Assembly (NCBI GenBank): GCA_913057945.1
Contig: CAJXOF010000001.1
Location: 186,001-250,000, forward strand
Length of the DNA stretch: 64,000 bases
Source of the DNA: an uncultured Hyphomonadaceae bacterium
GTDB lineage: Bacteria > Pseudomonadota > Alphaproteobacteria > Caulobacterales > Hyphomonadaceae
Reading direction: 5' to 3'
Shown here: positions 9,876-18,582 of the stretch, piece by piece
How positions within the stretch are numbered: position 1 is the stretch's first letter
Layout: each line of letters opens with the position of its first letter
The notes under the pieces: generated by a model
Told to the model about the DNA's origin: nothing
Databases searched by the model: none
The model's input: only the letters and a program-made list of their open reading frames with translations
Made by a program: the position numbers and the translations under genes

Positions 9876-10664
9876 ATGGACTTCAAAACCCTCATGCGCA
9901 GCGGCAAACAGACCGGTGATCATGCAATCTCGTTCCATGTACCCGACTCCTGGATGCAGGGCCGCACGACCTATGGCGGACTGACTGCTGCGCTTTGCCT
10001 TGAGGCTGCGATGCCGACCTCTGGAGAGCGCCCGATCCGGTCTGCCCAGATTGCCTTTGTCGGCCCCGTTTCCGGAGACGTTGAATGCACGGCTACCTTG
10101 CTGCGCGAAGGCAAGAACACCGTGTTCACCAGCGTGCGAATGATTGGCGAAACCGGCGTGGCGGCTGAGGCGATCTTCGCCTTTGGCGCTCACCGGGAGT
10201 CCTCATTAAATTTCGCGCATCTCCCTGCTCCCGAAGTCACTGCCCCGGACGAGACCGCATCCTTCTTTGGCGACTCGCCGAAGCGACCCGCCTTCACCCG
10301 TAATTTCAACATCAGGCTGGCCAAGGGCAAGCCACCGATGTCAGGCGCCGCGGATGCAGACATGTCGCTCTGGATGCGCCACAAGGATGGCGCTGTTGCG
10401 CCTGATGCTCTGTCCGTTCTGGCGCTGGCGGACGCCCCGCCCCCGGCCGCCCTGACCATGCTGACCGGTCCGGCCCGCATCAGCTCCATGACATGGATGA
10501 CGGAATTCCTGACCGACGACATCCAGACCCAAGAAGGCTGGTTCCTGGCTCGGCACGTCGCCGATACCTCAAAGGATGGCTATAACAGCCAGGCCATGAC
10601 GCTCTGGAATATGTCTGGCCAGCCGATCATGATCGGCCGTCAGACCATTGCGGTGTTCGCTTAG
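9876..10664 (+). CDS. acyl-CoA thioesterase-like double hotdog protein
   Basis: Protein of 262 aa resembling the TesB/thioesterase-superfamily double hotdog proteins. There is an N-terminal QGRTTYGGLTAALCLEA segment, a strand with AQIAFVGPVSG, and a second hotdog half with the SMTWMTEFL strand. A good ribosome binding site (AGGGAGA) sits 6 bp before the ATG. It stands alone between the ferredoxin terminator and the convergent TIR gene. The acyl substrate cannot be deduced. Confidence 0.8.
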   Translation: MDFKTLMRSGKQTGDHAISFHVPDSWMQGRTTYGGLTAALCLEAAMPTSGERPIRSAQIAFVGPVSGDVECTATLLREGKNTVFTSVRMIGETGVAAEAIFAFGAHRESSLNFAHLPAPEVTAPDETASFFGDSPKRPAFTRNFNIRLAKGKPPMSGAADADMSLWMRHKDGAVAPDALSVLALADAPPPAALTMLTGPARISSMTWMTEFLTDDIQTQEGWFLARHVADTSKDGYNSQAMTLWNMSGQPIMIGRQTIAVFA

Positions 10665-10678
10665 GCTTATTACCCGGC

Positions 10679-11572
10679 CTAGTTATCGGGTTCAGGTTCT
10701 TCAGTGTCATTGATGATCGGTCCGGGTTCGAGCACTTTCATCAATGAGGCTGGTACCTGACCGGCGGGACAGGCTTCCTGAAGGACATAGGCATTGCCGA
10801 CGCCCGGCGCGCCCGCATGCATGGGCGCTGTGATGGTCTGGGACCGGAAGATCCAGCTCAGGAAGAACATGGCGAACACAGCCGCGGCGACCGCGGCAAT
10901 CGTGCCCCACCCCATACCCAAGGGATCGGATCCGGCCGGCACTGCCGGGCTGACAGGTCGGCTGGCAGAACTTGAATTGCCGGGTTGCGATTTTACAGAG
11001 GCCTTCGCGAGCGCCGCCGCGCTGGCGGTCTCGGCCGCCGGAGCGGGTTTGATACCCATCGCCTTTTCGCGCTTCTTCTGGGCATCAATGGCCAGCGGAT
11101 CGTCGGGATGGGCAGCAAGCCAGTCTTCCCGCGCCTCTTCATCTTTCGATCCGAAGTTCATCCATTCGCGCAAGTCGGAGCGACCATCGCGCTGGGCGAG
11201 TTCCTCGATCATTTTGTAGAAGCCTTCAGGCGTCTTGCGAGACGTCATGCCCTCGATCGAGAACCGCTTGTCATTCTTGAACGGCTCATACGGGATGGTC
11301 TTGTCGAGGCTGACCTGGGCCAGCATGCCGGAGCGGGAGTGGCCAATCGAGGCCGCCGCGCGCACCCAGTCGCTCTTCACCGCATGTTCGGACCACATGA
11401 CCAGCATGTGCCGGGAATTGCCCGCATTGCGCGCATCCTTGGCGTCGAACGTGTTGTCGGTCTGCTTCTGGTCGAACCAGACCTTGAATTTCAGCGACCG
11501 CAGCCGGCGGGCAACCAGCTTCGCCATGTCACGATCTTCGATCGCCGATACCAGGAAAACATCGTACGCCAT
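10679..11572 (-). CDS. TIR-domain protein with C-terminal membrane anchor
   Basis: Protein of 297 aa starting at MAYDVFLVS (ATG 11572; the frame is open further upstream but the TIR domain begins here). The N-terminal TIR domain covers about residues 1-135 (YDVFLVSAIEDRD; VWFDQ; MLVMWSEHAVKSDWVRAA). A charged Ala/Pro/Ser-rich linker follows, then one membrane helix (about residues 228-248) and a short tail of roughly 50 residues. Bacterial TIR domains often hydrolyse NAD using a glutamate soon after the SxW motif; here the corresponding positions 72-74 read Ala-Ala-Ala. It is probably a signalling or scaffold protein rather than an NADase. It is divergent from ychF. Confidence 0.82.
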   Translation of the reverse strand: MAYDVFLVSAIEDRDMAKLVARRLRSLKFKVWFDQKQTDNTFDAKDARNAGNSRHMLVMWSEHAVKSDWVRAAASIGHSRSGMLAQVSLDKTIPYEPFKNDKRFSIEGMTSRKTPEGFYKMIEELAQRDGRSDLREWMNFGSKDEEAREDWLAAHPDDPLAIDAQKKREKAMGIKPAPAAETASAAALAKASVKSQPGNSSSASRPVSPAVPAGSDPLGMGWGTIAAVAAAVFAMFFLSWIFRSQTITAPMHAGAPGVGNAYVLQEACPAGQVPASLMKVLEPGPIINDTEEPEPDN

Positions 11573-11720
11573 ATGCGCGCTACCTCTTGAAGTAATGGGC
11601 CAAGCATACCCATAGACCCTTAATATTCCACCCAATTCCGCTTTCAGGCGATATTTCAGTCTGTTTTTCGGCTGAAAATCCGGCTAATTGCGCGGCGAAA
11701 CAGTTAATCAGGAGACCGGT

Positions 11721-12818
11721 ATGGGTTTCAAATGCGGCATCGTCGGCCTTCCCAATGTGGGCAAGTCCACGCTCTTCAATGCGCTTACCCAGACAGCGAC
11801 CGCCCAGGCAGCGAACTATCCCTTCTGCACGATCGAGCCCAATGTCGGCGAAGTGGCCGTGCCGGAGCCAAGGCTGGAAAAGCTGGCTGCGGTAGGCGGC
11901 TCGAAAGAGATCATTCCGGCCCGCATGAACTTCGTGGATATTGCCGGCCTCGTCGAAGGCGCCTCCCAAGGCGAAGGCCTCGGCAACAAATTCCTCGCCA
12001 ACATTCGCGAGACCGACGCGATCATCTATGTCCTGCGCTGTTTCGAGAATGACGACATCACGCATGTCAGCGGCAAGGTCGACCCGATTGCCGACTTTGA
12101 AGTGGTCGAAACCGAGCTGATGCTGGCCGACATGGAAAGCCTTGAAAAGCGCAAGGCCGGTGTAGTGAAGAAGGCCAATTCCGGCGACAAGGAAGCCAAG
12201 GCCCAAGTCGCCCTGATCGACCTTGCTCTCGTGGAGCTGAATGAAGGTCGTCCGGCCCGTCGCGCCGTCATTTCGAAGGATGACACCCGAGCGTGGAACA
12301 TGCTGCAGCTGCTGACGTCGAAACCTGTCCTGTTTGTCGCCAATGTCGATGAAGACAGCGCCGCAACCGGCAATGAATACTCGAAGCGTGTAGAAGCCCG
12401 AGCCACCGAGGAAGGTGCCGCATGCGTCGTGATTTCCGCTCAGATCGAAGCGGAACTTGCCCTGCTCGATGAACCGGATCGCAGCGAATATCTTGAGACG
12501 CTGGGACTGGAAGAACCCGGCCTGACCCGCCTTATCCATACCGGCTATAACCTGCTGGACCTGCAGACCTATTTCACGGTCGGGCCCAAGGAAGCGCGCG
12601 CCTGGACGATCCGGAAGGGCTGGTCGGCGCCAAAGGCCGCCGGGGTCATCCACGGAGACTTTGAAAAAGGCTTCATCCGCGCTGAAACCGTCGCCTACAA
12701 GGACTATGTCGAATATGGCGGCGAAGCGGGCGCCAAGGAAGCCGGCAAGATGCGTTCGGAAGGCAAGGAATACATCGTCCAGGACGGCGATGTGATGCTG
12801 TTCCGGTTCAACGTCTAA
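11721..12818 (+). CDS. ychF: redox-responsive ATPase/GTPase YchF (Obg family)
   Basis: Universal Obg-family P-loop NTPase of 365 aa that associates with ribosomes and prefers ATP. The G1 motif GLPNVGKST is at residues 8-16, and the G3-type DIAGLVEGA motif is near residue 73. The G4 position reads NVDE instead of NKxD, as is normal in YchF and explains the relaxed base specificity. A C-terminal TGS domain includes the [15 protein letters not shown] segment. The ATG at 11721 has an AGGAG sequence upstream. It ends one base before the convergent acyltransferase stop, so the two transcripts must run into each other. Confidence 0.97.
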   Translation: MGFKCGIVGLPNVGKSTLFNALTQTATAQAANYPFCTIEPNVGEVAVPEPRLEKLAAVGGSKEIIPARMNFVDIAGLVEGASQGEGLGNKFLANIRETDAIIYVLRCFENDDITHVSGKVDPIADFEVVETELMLADMESLEKRKAGVVKKANSGDKEAKAQVALIDLALVELNEGRPARRAVISKDDTRAWNMLQLLTSKPVLFVANVDEDSAATGNEYSKRVEARATEEGAACVVISAQIEAELALLDEPDRSEYLETLGLEEPGLTRLIHTGYNLLDLQTYFTVGPKEARAWTIRKGWSAPKAAGVIHGDFEKGFIRAETVAYKDYVEYGGEAGAKEAGKMRSEGKEYIVQDGDVMLFRFNV

Positions 12819-12819
12819 G

Positions 12820-13890
12820 CTATTTCGCCGACAGTGCGGCGCGTCTTTGCCCGCGCTGGCTGCCCGTCAGGCTGGCCCAGTCCGGGCGCTCATAAAGAAG
12901 CTTCAAGGGCGTTCCGCGAATGAGGGCGTGAAAGGCGAGCGGCAGGCCGACGGCCAGGGCCAGGGTCACGGCGCACGCCAACCCGACATCGCCCAATGGC
13001 GCGCCGGTGTTCGGCCATACCAGCCGCTCCATGCCGACCAGCGGGAATGCGTAGGTCAGGTAGATAACAATCGAGTACCTCCCGCAATATCGCAGGAAAT
13101 CCGCTGCGCGGAACCGCGTCAGCAATGCCGAAACGATGCAAACGGCGGTTGCGCCAGCAAGGCCGAGAATGAAGCTGAAGAGGACTTCCTCGTGCAGTCC
13201 GAAGCTTACGGCCCACGCGTTCAGACCAGCCCAGATGAGCAAGCCAATTCCGCCAATCACTGGCGCCTTCGCTGCCCTTTCCGCGAAGCGGAAGATCTGT
13301 GGCGCGAAGGCATACCCCATGAAGAAATAGACATAGCGATTGGCAAACCGGTCGATCACCCCCCAGCCGGTATCGATCACCACAAGCTGATAGAGGGACT
13401 GGAGGACAAAGACGCCAATGAGCACAATCCATATCGGCACCTTCCTCAGCAGACGTGTGACGACATAGAAAATCGCCAGCATATGGACGAACCAGAGCGA
13501 GTTGGTTGGCTCAATGAAGCTGAAAGCCCAGAGCTTCAGGAAGTAGCCGGGCTCGGACACCATCGCGTCAAACTCCACGACCGGGAACTGGAGCGTCAGC
13601 CAAAGGACATAAAAATAGATGAAGTGGACAACTTTGCGGTCGAGATAATCGACCAGAGAGCCGTGGATTGACCGGTTCAGGAACAGGCCTGCGACAAGGA
13701 AGAAATCCGGAATGCGGAACGGCCGGGCGAAATCGACGACCGGGTGCATCCACCCTTCCGCACCGACCACATGCTCCACGCTGTTCACCGTATGCATCAT
13801 CACCACGAGAATGATGCAGATGCCCTTGGCGTAATCGACCCAATCGACGCGTGAGGGCACCAGTGCAGAGAGTTGATCGGTCGAACTCAT
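12820..13890 (-). CDS. acyltransferase 3/OpgC-like integral membrane protein
   Basis: Membrane protein of 356 aa with about ten hydrophobic helices. The N-terminal signature VDWVDYAKGICIILVVMMHT is followed by FRIPDFFLVAGLFL, the hallmark of the acyltransferase 3 family, which moves O-acyl groups onto extracytoplasmic sugars or other exported molecules. The catalytic-type His is at about residue 38. It lies 34 bp downstream of an ATP-grasp-like gene in the same direction, suggesting a two-gene operon. The substrate is unknown. Confidence 0.85.
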   Translation of the reverse strand: MSSTDQLSALVPSRVDWVDYAKGICIILVVMMHTVNSVEHVVGAEGWMHPVVDFARPFRIPDFFLVAGLFLNRSIHGSLVDYLDRKVVHFIYFYVLWLTLQFPVVEFDAMVSEPGYFLKLWAFSFIEPTNSLWFVHMLAIFYVVTRLLRKVPIWIVLIGVFVLQSLYQLVVIDTGWGVIDRFANRYVYFFMGYAFAPQIFRFAERAAKAPVIGGIGLLIWAGLNAWAVSFGLHEEVLFSFILGLAGATAVCIVSALLTRFRAADFLRYCGRYSIVIYLTYAFPLVGMERLVWPNTGAPLGDVGLACAVTLALAVGLPLAFHALIRGTPLKLLYERPDWASLTGSQRGQRRAALSAK

Positions 13891-13924
13891 TCGAAGTCAC
13901 TCCACAGGCCGAACCAGGTCGGCG

Positions 13925-14998
13925 TCAGGTCGATGCGACCACCGACAGATAGGGCAGATCATTACAATAGGTTTTTATACAGGCCGCAAACCAGTCAAAC
14001 GTCTGATCGACACGCGCAACGGCATTGCGTCGCCGGGACAGGACGCTGGCCTTACCGTCGGGCAGCCAGAAATATGGATTTGCCTCCCACACAATGATGC
14101 GTCCGTCCGGTTGTATGCTGTAATCGACAGCCGCGAAATCAAGGCCCAGCGCCTTCACTGCGGCAACCAGTTCACTGGCTCCCTGCACGGGCCCCTTGAA
14201 ATAGGCCTCGTCCGCTTCCAGCAATTCGCTAAGGAGAGCCTGATGATAGCCAAAACGTCTGGCCATGGTACGCGGGCGGCTCGCTTCTCGCTGGAATAGA
14301 CAGTTGGAAAGACCGACAATCCGCTCAGGCGAGAAAAACAAATGGCTGGCCATCACCCGGTCGCCAATCACGAAGGCGCGCGCCTTGTGATGATAGCGGG
14401 AGAACAGGCTGTGATCGGCCGGGTCAGATTGGCGGTATTCTTCACGAATATCGTAAAGGTGAAGCACAACGGCGGGTAAAATGTCTTCACTGTCCAACGT
14501 CAGAACATCTTGTTGACCGAACAGGGTCGCGACATGTCTTTGGGCATGTTCCTGGTCACTGCGCACGATGCACGGGAACCCGACGCGGGCGATCGCGCCA
14601 GGCAGCTCCAGAGAGTTCCTCACCGGGGCAGCGACAGCGCTCGCCACGCCCGCATTTGTCCAGATACCCGCTTGCACCGATTTGGTTGTGTTGCTGAGCG
14701 CATCAGGATGATTGAGCATCCTGATGCCGCGGTCAGCTGCCTCGTCGGCAATCGTCATCGCGTCCAGATAGCAGGCGGGATATTTCTGCATCAACGGGTC
14801 GCCGAGCCAGAACACGACCAACCCAACATCGGTCAGGTCAGCGCGAGCATCGCCGGTGCGGTGGATGCGGATTTGCTTCAGCAAAGGGTCGGATTTCGCC
14901 GCAAGCCGGTTCAGGAAAACATCGCCTGTTGGAACGTTACGGCCTCGACCTGGCCCGTGGGTGACGAAGAGAATTCTGTTACGGCCAGAGGCGTTCAT
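13925..14998 (-). CDS. ATP-grasp-like protein of unknown substrate
   Basis: Protein of about 357 aa (start at MNASGRNRILF; the frame is open upstream but without a better start). The layout fits the ATP-grasp fold: an N-terminal Rossmann-like part ending in LNHPDALSNTTKSVQAG, a central PCIVRSDQEHAQ strand, and a C-terminal FAAVDYSIQPDG..VWEANPYFW segment supplying the acidic and Asn metal ligands. Such enzymes ligate a carboxylate to an amine or thiol. Coupled to an acyltransferase 3 gene, it may decorate a surface or small-molecule product. I do not recognise a specific family. Confidence 0.68.
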   Translation of the reverse strand: MNASGRNRILFVTHGPGRGRNVPTGDVFLNRLAAKSDPLLKQIRIHRTGDARADLTDVGLVVFWLGDPLMQKYPACYLDAMTIADEAADRGIRMLNHPDALSNTTKSVQAGIWTNAGVASAVAAPVRNSLELPGAIARVGFPCIVRSDQEHAQRHVATLFGQQDVLTLDSEDILPAVVLHLYDIREEYRQSDPADHSLFSRYHHKARAFVIGDRVMASHLFFSPERIVGLSNCLFQREASRPRTMARRFGYHQALLSELLEADEAYFKGPVQGASELVAAVKALGLDFAAVDYSIQPDGRIIVWEANPYFWLPDGKASVLSRRRNAVARVDQTFDWFAACIKTYCNDLPYLSVVAST

Positions 14999-15250
14999 AC
15001 TATTTTGGTCCCAAAACCTGACAGGTTTGCATTCTGCATAATCTGCCGAATTTCGTACGCAAGCAATATGCCAGAAATAGAGGTGGCGGGCTCTGTTTTT
15101 GGACACGAAGCCGACGGCCAGGACAGGACGATCAGACGCCCAGCCCGAATGAAAATCGCGTGCGGCGGCTCGCCCTGAGCCTGTACAATCAGCTCCGGGC
15201 CTGCATAGAACTCGCCGCGAAACGATTCAAACGGGTAGGCTTTCTTTACT

Positions 15251-16288
15251 ATGCAGACATTTTCCACGCCGGATGCACCCCTTTCCGATGAACAGTTTGG
15301 GGCTCGGGTCCAGGCCGCAATCGATGGCAAGACCAAGCCACTTGGGGCATTGGGCGGCATCGAAACCCTCGCCGCGCAGATTGCTCACATCCAGAGGTCC
15401 CTCGAGCCGCGCGCAGATAGTTGCAGCCTGACCATATTCGCCGCCGACCACGGCATGGCTACCGCGGGCGTCTCGGCTTTCCCACAGGATGTGACCCGCC
15501 AGATGGTGTTGAACTTCCTGTCCGGAGGCGCCGCCGCGAATGTCTTCGCCCGGTCGGTTGGGGCGAGCGTGCGGGTCGTGGATGCCGGCGTGGCGGGCGA
15601 GCTCATGGATCATCCCGATCTGATACAACGGCGGATTTCCGGCAGTACTGCGAACGCCATCGCGCAGCCGGCCATGACGCCATCCGAACGGGATGCCGCG
15701 CTATCGTCTGGTTCAGCACTGGGTCATGAGGGCGATGAGACAGTTGCCTGTTTCGGTGAGATGGGCATCGGCAACACATCGTCGGCAAGCCTTGTCGCCG
15801 CAAAGATTCTCAGTATTCCAGTTGGTAACCTCACCGGGCGCGGCACGGGCCTTGATGATGAGGGGCTTCGCCACAAGCAGAACCTGTTGGAACAGGCTGC
15901 AGGCCGAACAGGCGCTCGATTGGATGCCCCCACTGCCCTGCTGGAATATGGGGGCTTTGAAATCGTCATGATGGTCGGGGCGATGATCGGCGCAGCGGCG
16001 AGCGGCAAGATCGTGATCGTGGATGGCTTTATCGCCACCGTGGCAGCCCTGGCGGCAACCTCAATAACCCCTGTGTGCCGGGGCCATATGGTCTTCGCGC
16101 ACCGATCTGCGGAGGCGGGTCATGCCCGCGTGCTGGAGGCCTTGGAGGCGACGCCCCTGTTGCAGCTCGACATGCGCCTCGGCGAAGGTACGGGCGCCCT
16201 GCTCGCTTTCCCGCTGGTGAAAGCGGCTGCGGCAATGCTGCGCGAAATGGCGAGTTTCGAGAGCGCCGGGGTCAGCGGGCCAGCATGA
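15251..16288 (+). CDS. cobT: nicotinate-nucleotide:dimethylbenzimidazole phosphoribosyltransferase
   Basis: Enzyme of 345 aa that makes alpha-ribazole 5'-phosphate, the lower-ligand nucleotide of cobalamin. The KPLGALGGIE signature is at about residues 28-37, and the C-terminal LGEGTGA motif carries the catalytic glutamate at residue 312. It is the first gene of a four-gene unit cobT-cobS-cobC-cobO; its stop overlaps the cobS start by 4 bp (ATGA). The 252 bp between it and the divergent ATP-grasp-like gene holds no convincing gene. Confidence 0.97.
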   Translation: MQTFSTPDAPLSDEQFGARVQAAIDGKTKPLGALGGIETLAAQIAHIQRSLEPRADSCSLTIFAADHGMATAGVSAFPQDVTRQMVLNFLSGGAAANVFARSVGASVRVVDAGVAGELMDHPDLIQRRISGSTANAIAQPAMTPSERDAALSSGSALGHEGDETVACFGEMGIGNTSSASLVAAKILSIPVGNLTGRGTGLDDEGLRHKQNLLEQAAGRTGARLDAPTALLEYGGFEIVMMVGAMIGAAASGKIVIVDGFIATVAALAATSITPVCRGHMVFAHRSAEAGHARVLEALEATPLLQLDMRLGEGTGALLAFPLVKAAAAMLREMASFESAGVSGPA

Positions 16289-17043
16289 TAGGCGAACTCG
16301 CCAAATTCGTGCTGGCCGCACAATTCCTGACCCGGTTACCGCTCAGGACCGATACGCTTTTCACAGCGGAACGCCTGGCACAGGCGCCAAGATATTTCCC
16401 GCTCGTGGGCCTGCTGGTCGGGCTCGGGTCTGCAGCCACCTACTGGCTGGCGGCTCTGGTCCTGCCGGCCTTGCTCGCCGTACTGCTGGCAGTGGGGGCC
16501 GGGCTCCTGATGACGGGTGCCTTCCATGAGGATGGCCTTGCGGACACGTTTGACGGCATTGGCGGCGGGCTGACGCGGGAGCGCGCGCTGGAGATCATGA
16601 AGGACAGCCGCTTGGGCACCTATGGGGCCGCTGCGCTGTTCACGGCGCTGGCGCTCAAGGCAGGTGCGCTTTGGTCAATGCCACCGGCATGGATTTGCTT
16701 CGCCCTGCCGATAGCGCATTGTATTTCAAGGTTTTCAGCGGTGTGCGTGATCGCCACCAGTCGTTATGTGCGTGAGGAAGGGACCGGAAAGCCCGTGGCG
16801 GCAGGCATTTCCGCGACCAGTTTGATGATTGCCGGTTTCACAGCATTGGGGGCTGTTTCAGTCGGTGCGTTCCTGTTTCCACTTGTTTCACTCCTTTTCG
16901 GAATTGTTTCATTCTGTTTCGCGCATGTTCTCATGCGCCTGTTCTTTGAGCCAAAACTGGGCGGCTATACCGGCGACACGCTCGGCGCGGTGCAGCAGGC
17001 CAGCGAGATCGGATTCTATCTGGGGCTCGTCGCATGGCTCTGA
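16285..17043 (+). CDS. cobS: adenosylcobinamide-GDP ribazoletransferase (cobalamin synthase)
   Basis: Integral membrane enzyme of 252 aa joining adenosylcobinamide-GDP to alpha-ribazole (phosphate). The N-terminal AAQFLTRLPL motif and the FHEDGLADTFDGIGGG metal-binding signature (about residues 75-90) are diagnostic. There are several hydrophobic helices. The start was chosen at the ATGA overlap with cobT, although the frame is open further upstream. It overlaps the following phosphatase gene by 10 bp. Confidence 0.96.
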   Translation: MIGELAKFVLAAQFLTRLPLRTDTLFTAERLAQAPRYFPLVGLLVGLGSAATYWLAALVLPALLAVLLAVGAGLLMTGAFHEDGLADTFDGIGGGLTRERALEIMKDSRLGTYGAAALFTALALKAGALWSMPPAWICFALPIAHCISRFSAVCVIATSRYVREEGTGKPVAAGISATSLMIAGFTALGAVSVGAFLFPLVSLLFGIVSFCFAHVLMRLFFEPKLGGYTGDTLGAVQQASEIGFYLGLVAWL

Positions 17044-17576
17044 CCCTGCTTCGGCATACGACCCCCGATGTCGCGCCCGGCACGTGCTACGGTCGATCAG
17101 ACCTCGCGCTCGCAACTTCGTTTGCGGAGGAGGCCGAGATCGTGCTGTCCGGGCTTCCGCGCATCGACCGGATCGTGACAAGCCCGCTCAGCCGCTGCGC
17201 GCAACTTGCCGAATTCGTCGGAAAGCGAAGCGGCGTGGAAGTCGGTCAGGATGACCGGCTGGTCGAGATGGATTTCGGCAGGTGGGAGATGCAGGCCTGG
17301 GGAGATTTGCCGAGGCATGAGCTGGATGCCTGGGCGTCTGACTTCCTTCATGCCCGGCCCCATGAGGGCGAAAGCGTCGCCATGCTGACGGCGCGCACTC
17401 AGGACGCCATGACCGAGTTCAACCAGAAAGACAGCCATACGCTGGTCGTCACCCATGCCGGTGTCATCAAGGCGGTCTTTGCTGCGCTCGGCGGCGACCA
17501 CCATTATCGCAGCTCCGTCGCCTATGGCGGCCTCATCACGCTGCTGGAACACTCAGGAAAGCCAGACGCAACATGA
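17034..17576 (+). CDS. cobC: alpha-ribazole phosphatase-like histidine phosphatase
   Basis: Phosphoglycerate-mutase-like phosphatase of 180 aa with the phospho-accepting LLRHT motif at residues 5-9, the DFGRWE motif, and the second His in VVTHAGV near residue 140. In the cobalamin pathway it removes the 5'-phosphate from alpha-ribazole or from the final coenzyme (Salmonella CobC nomenclature). The position between cobS and cobO, with overlapping ends, supports this role over a general phosphatase. Confidence 0.88.
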   Translation: MALTLLRHTTPDVAPGTCYGRSDLALATSFAEEAEIVLSGLPRIDRIVTSPLSRCAQLAEFVGKRSGVEVGQDDRLVEMDFGRWEMQAWGDLPRHELDAWASDFLHARPHEGESVAMLTARTQDAMTEFNQKDSHTLVVTHAGVIKAVFAALGGDHHYRSSVAYGGLITLLEHSGKPDAT

Positions 17577-18175
17577 CCAACGATCCCTCCCACACCCAAA
17601 AGATGAAAGCGCTGCAAGCCGAGCAGCGCAAGAAGACCGAAGCGGCGGCGGTGCCAGATCGCGGCCTTGTCCTGGTCCACACCGGCAATGGCAAGGGCAA
17701 GTCGAGTTCAGCCTTTGGCGTTATTGCGCGCGCCCTTGGCTGGGGGCAGCGTGTGGGTGTGGTTCAATTCATCAAAGGAAAGTGGATCACTGGCGAGCGG
17801 CAATTCTTCGACAAGTTTCCGGACCAGCTCGACTGGCACACAATGGGCGAAGGCTTCACCTGGGACACGCAGGACAAGGCCCGCGACATTGCGGCCGCCG
17901 AGGCCGCCTTTGCACGCGCCAAGGAGATGATGGCGAGCGGGCGCTATGACCTGATCGTCCTGGACGAGATCAATATCGCGATGCGCTACGATTATCTCTC
18001 GACCGATGACGTGCTGGACGGACTGAAAGCGCGCGCCGGCCAGACCAGTGTCATCCTGACCGGTCGCGATGCGAAGCCGGAACTGTGCGACTATGCCGAC
18101 CTCGTCAGCGAGATGGTCGAAGTGAAGCATCCGTTCAAGGCGGGCCTGAAGGCCAAGCGCGGCGTTGATTTCTGA
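17573..18175 (+). CDS. cobO: corrinoid adenosyltransferase CobO/BtuR type
   Basis: ATP:cob(I)alamin/cob(I)yrinic acid a,c-diamide adenosyltransferase of 200 aa that attaches the upper adenosyl ligand. The P-loop GNGKGKSS is at residues 38-45, followed by FIKGKWITGER, the VLDEINIA acidic motif and the C-terminal VEVKHPFKAGLKAKRGVDF signature. It overlaps the upstream phosphatase stop by 4 bp (ATGA). It is the last gene before the cobalamin riboswitch, so it is not under that switch. Confidence 0.96.
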   Translation: MTNDPSHTQKMKALQAEQRKKTEAAAVPDRGLVLVHTGNGKGKSSSAFGVIARALGWGQRVGVVQFIKGKWITGERQFFDKFPDQLDWHTMGEGFTWDTQDKARDIAAAEAAFARAKEMMASGRYDLIVLDEINIAMRYDYLSTDDVLDGLKARAGQTSVILTGRDAKPELCDYADLVSEMVEVKHPFKAGLKAKRGVDF

Positions 18176-18239
18176 GCATTTTGGCGCGCGCCCTGTCGCG
18201 TAGGCAGTATTGACAGGCCGGGAGGCTTGCAACATTACC

Positions 18240-18412
18240 ACTCCCAGATGGTGCTTTCTGCAAGGAAAGCTAAGAGGGAAGCCGATGTGAATTCGGCGCT
18301 GTACCCGCAACTGTGAACCGGGAGTTCAAGGCCAAACAGCCACTGGAGCAGTCGCTCTGGGAAGGCGGCCAGGAACGACGATCGGTGAGCCAGGAGACCT
18401 GCCATCGCGTCG
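18240..18412 (+). promoter_or_regulatory. cobalamin riboswitch controlling btuB operon
   Basis: The intergenic region 18176-18582 holds a clear cobalamin-binding RNA. The conserved core is at about 18270-18320: a GAGGGAAGCCG-type segment followed by CGGCGCTGTACCCGCAACTGTGA. The B12 box AGCCAGGAGACCTGCC lies at 18388-18403 and closes within an ACGACG/CGTCGT pairing. The aptamer is followed by about 170 nt containing a further GC-rich hairpin before the btuB ribosome binding site. When adenosylcobalamin binds, btuB and the genes behind it are expected to be turned down. I saw no U-tract, so control may be translational. Confidence 0.93.
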
Positions 18413-18493
18413 TTCGTCCGGAGGCCGGGAATAGTTCTCAGCGGGCGGGAAGGCTACGAGCCTATCCTTTGTAACGACATCTGAACCCTTGGG

Positions 18494-18530
18494 CCTGGCC
18501 GTCCGCACCGATCCTCGGTGAGGCCAGATT
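18494..18530 (+). promoter_or_regulatory. possible riboswitch expression-platform hairpin
   Basis: Downstream of the B12 box, CTGGCC near 18496 pairs with GGCCAG near 18525, enclosing an inner CCGA/TCGG pair. There is no T-run after it, so it looks like an antisequestor or structural hairpin of the leader rather than an intrinsic terminator. Alternative pairings are likely, because the leader has several complementary G/C-rich blocks. Confidence 0.4.
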
Positions 18531-18582
18531 GTCGTTATGAACTGCATCCACCATTCGGGCGGCTGGGATGCGAGGAAAACAC

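Noticed and set aside
14999..15250. Possible small minus-strand gene between the ATP-grasp-like gene and cobT
   Set aside because: An open stretch exists but the part outside cobT has no usable start codon or ribosome binding site, and the product resembles nothing known.
16855..16920. Five copies of TGTTTC within about 66 bp in cobS
   Set aside because: They fall in coding sequence for a hydrophobic Val/Ser/Phe-rich helix; irregular spacing and frame use fit amino-acid and codon choice rather than a functional repeat.
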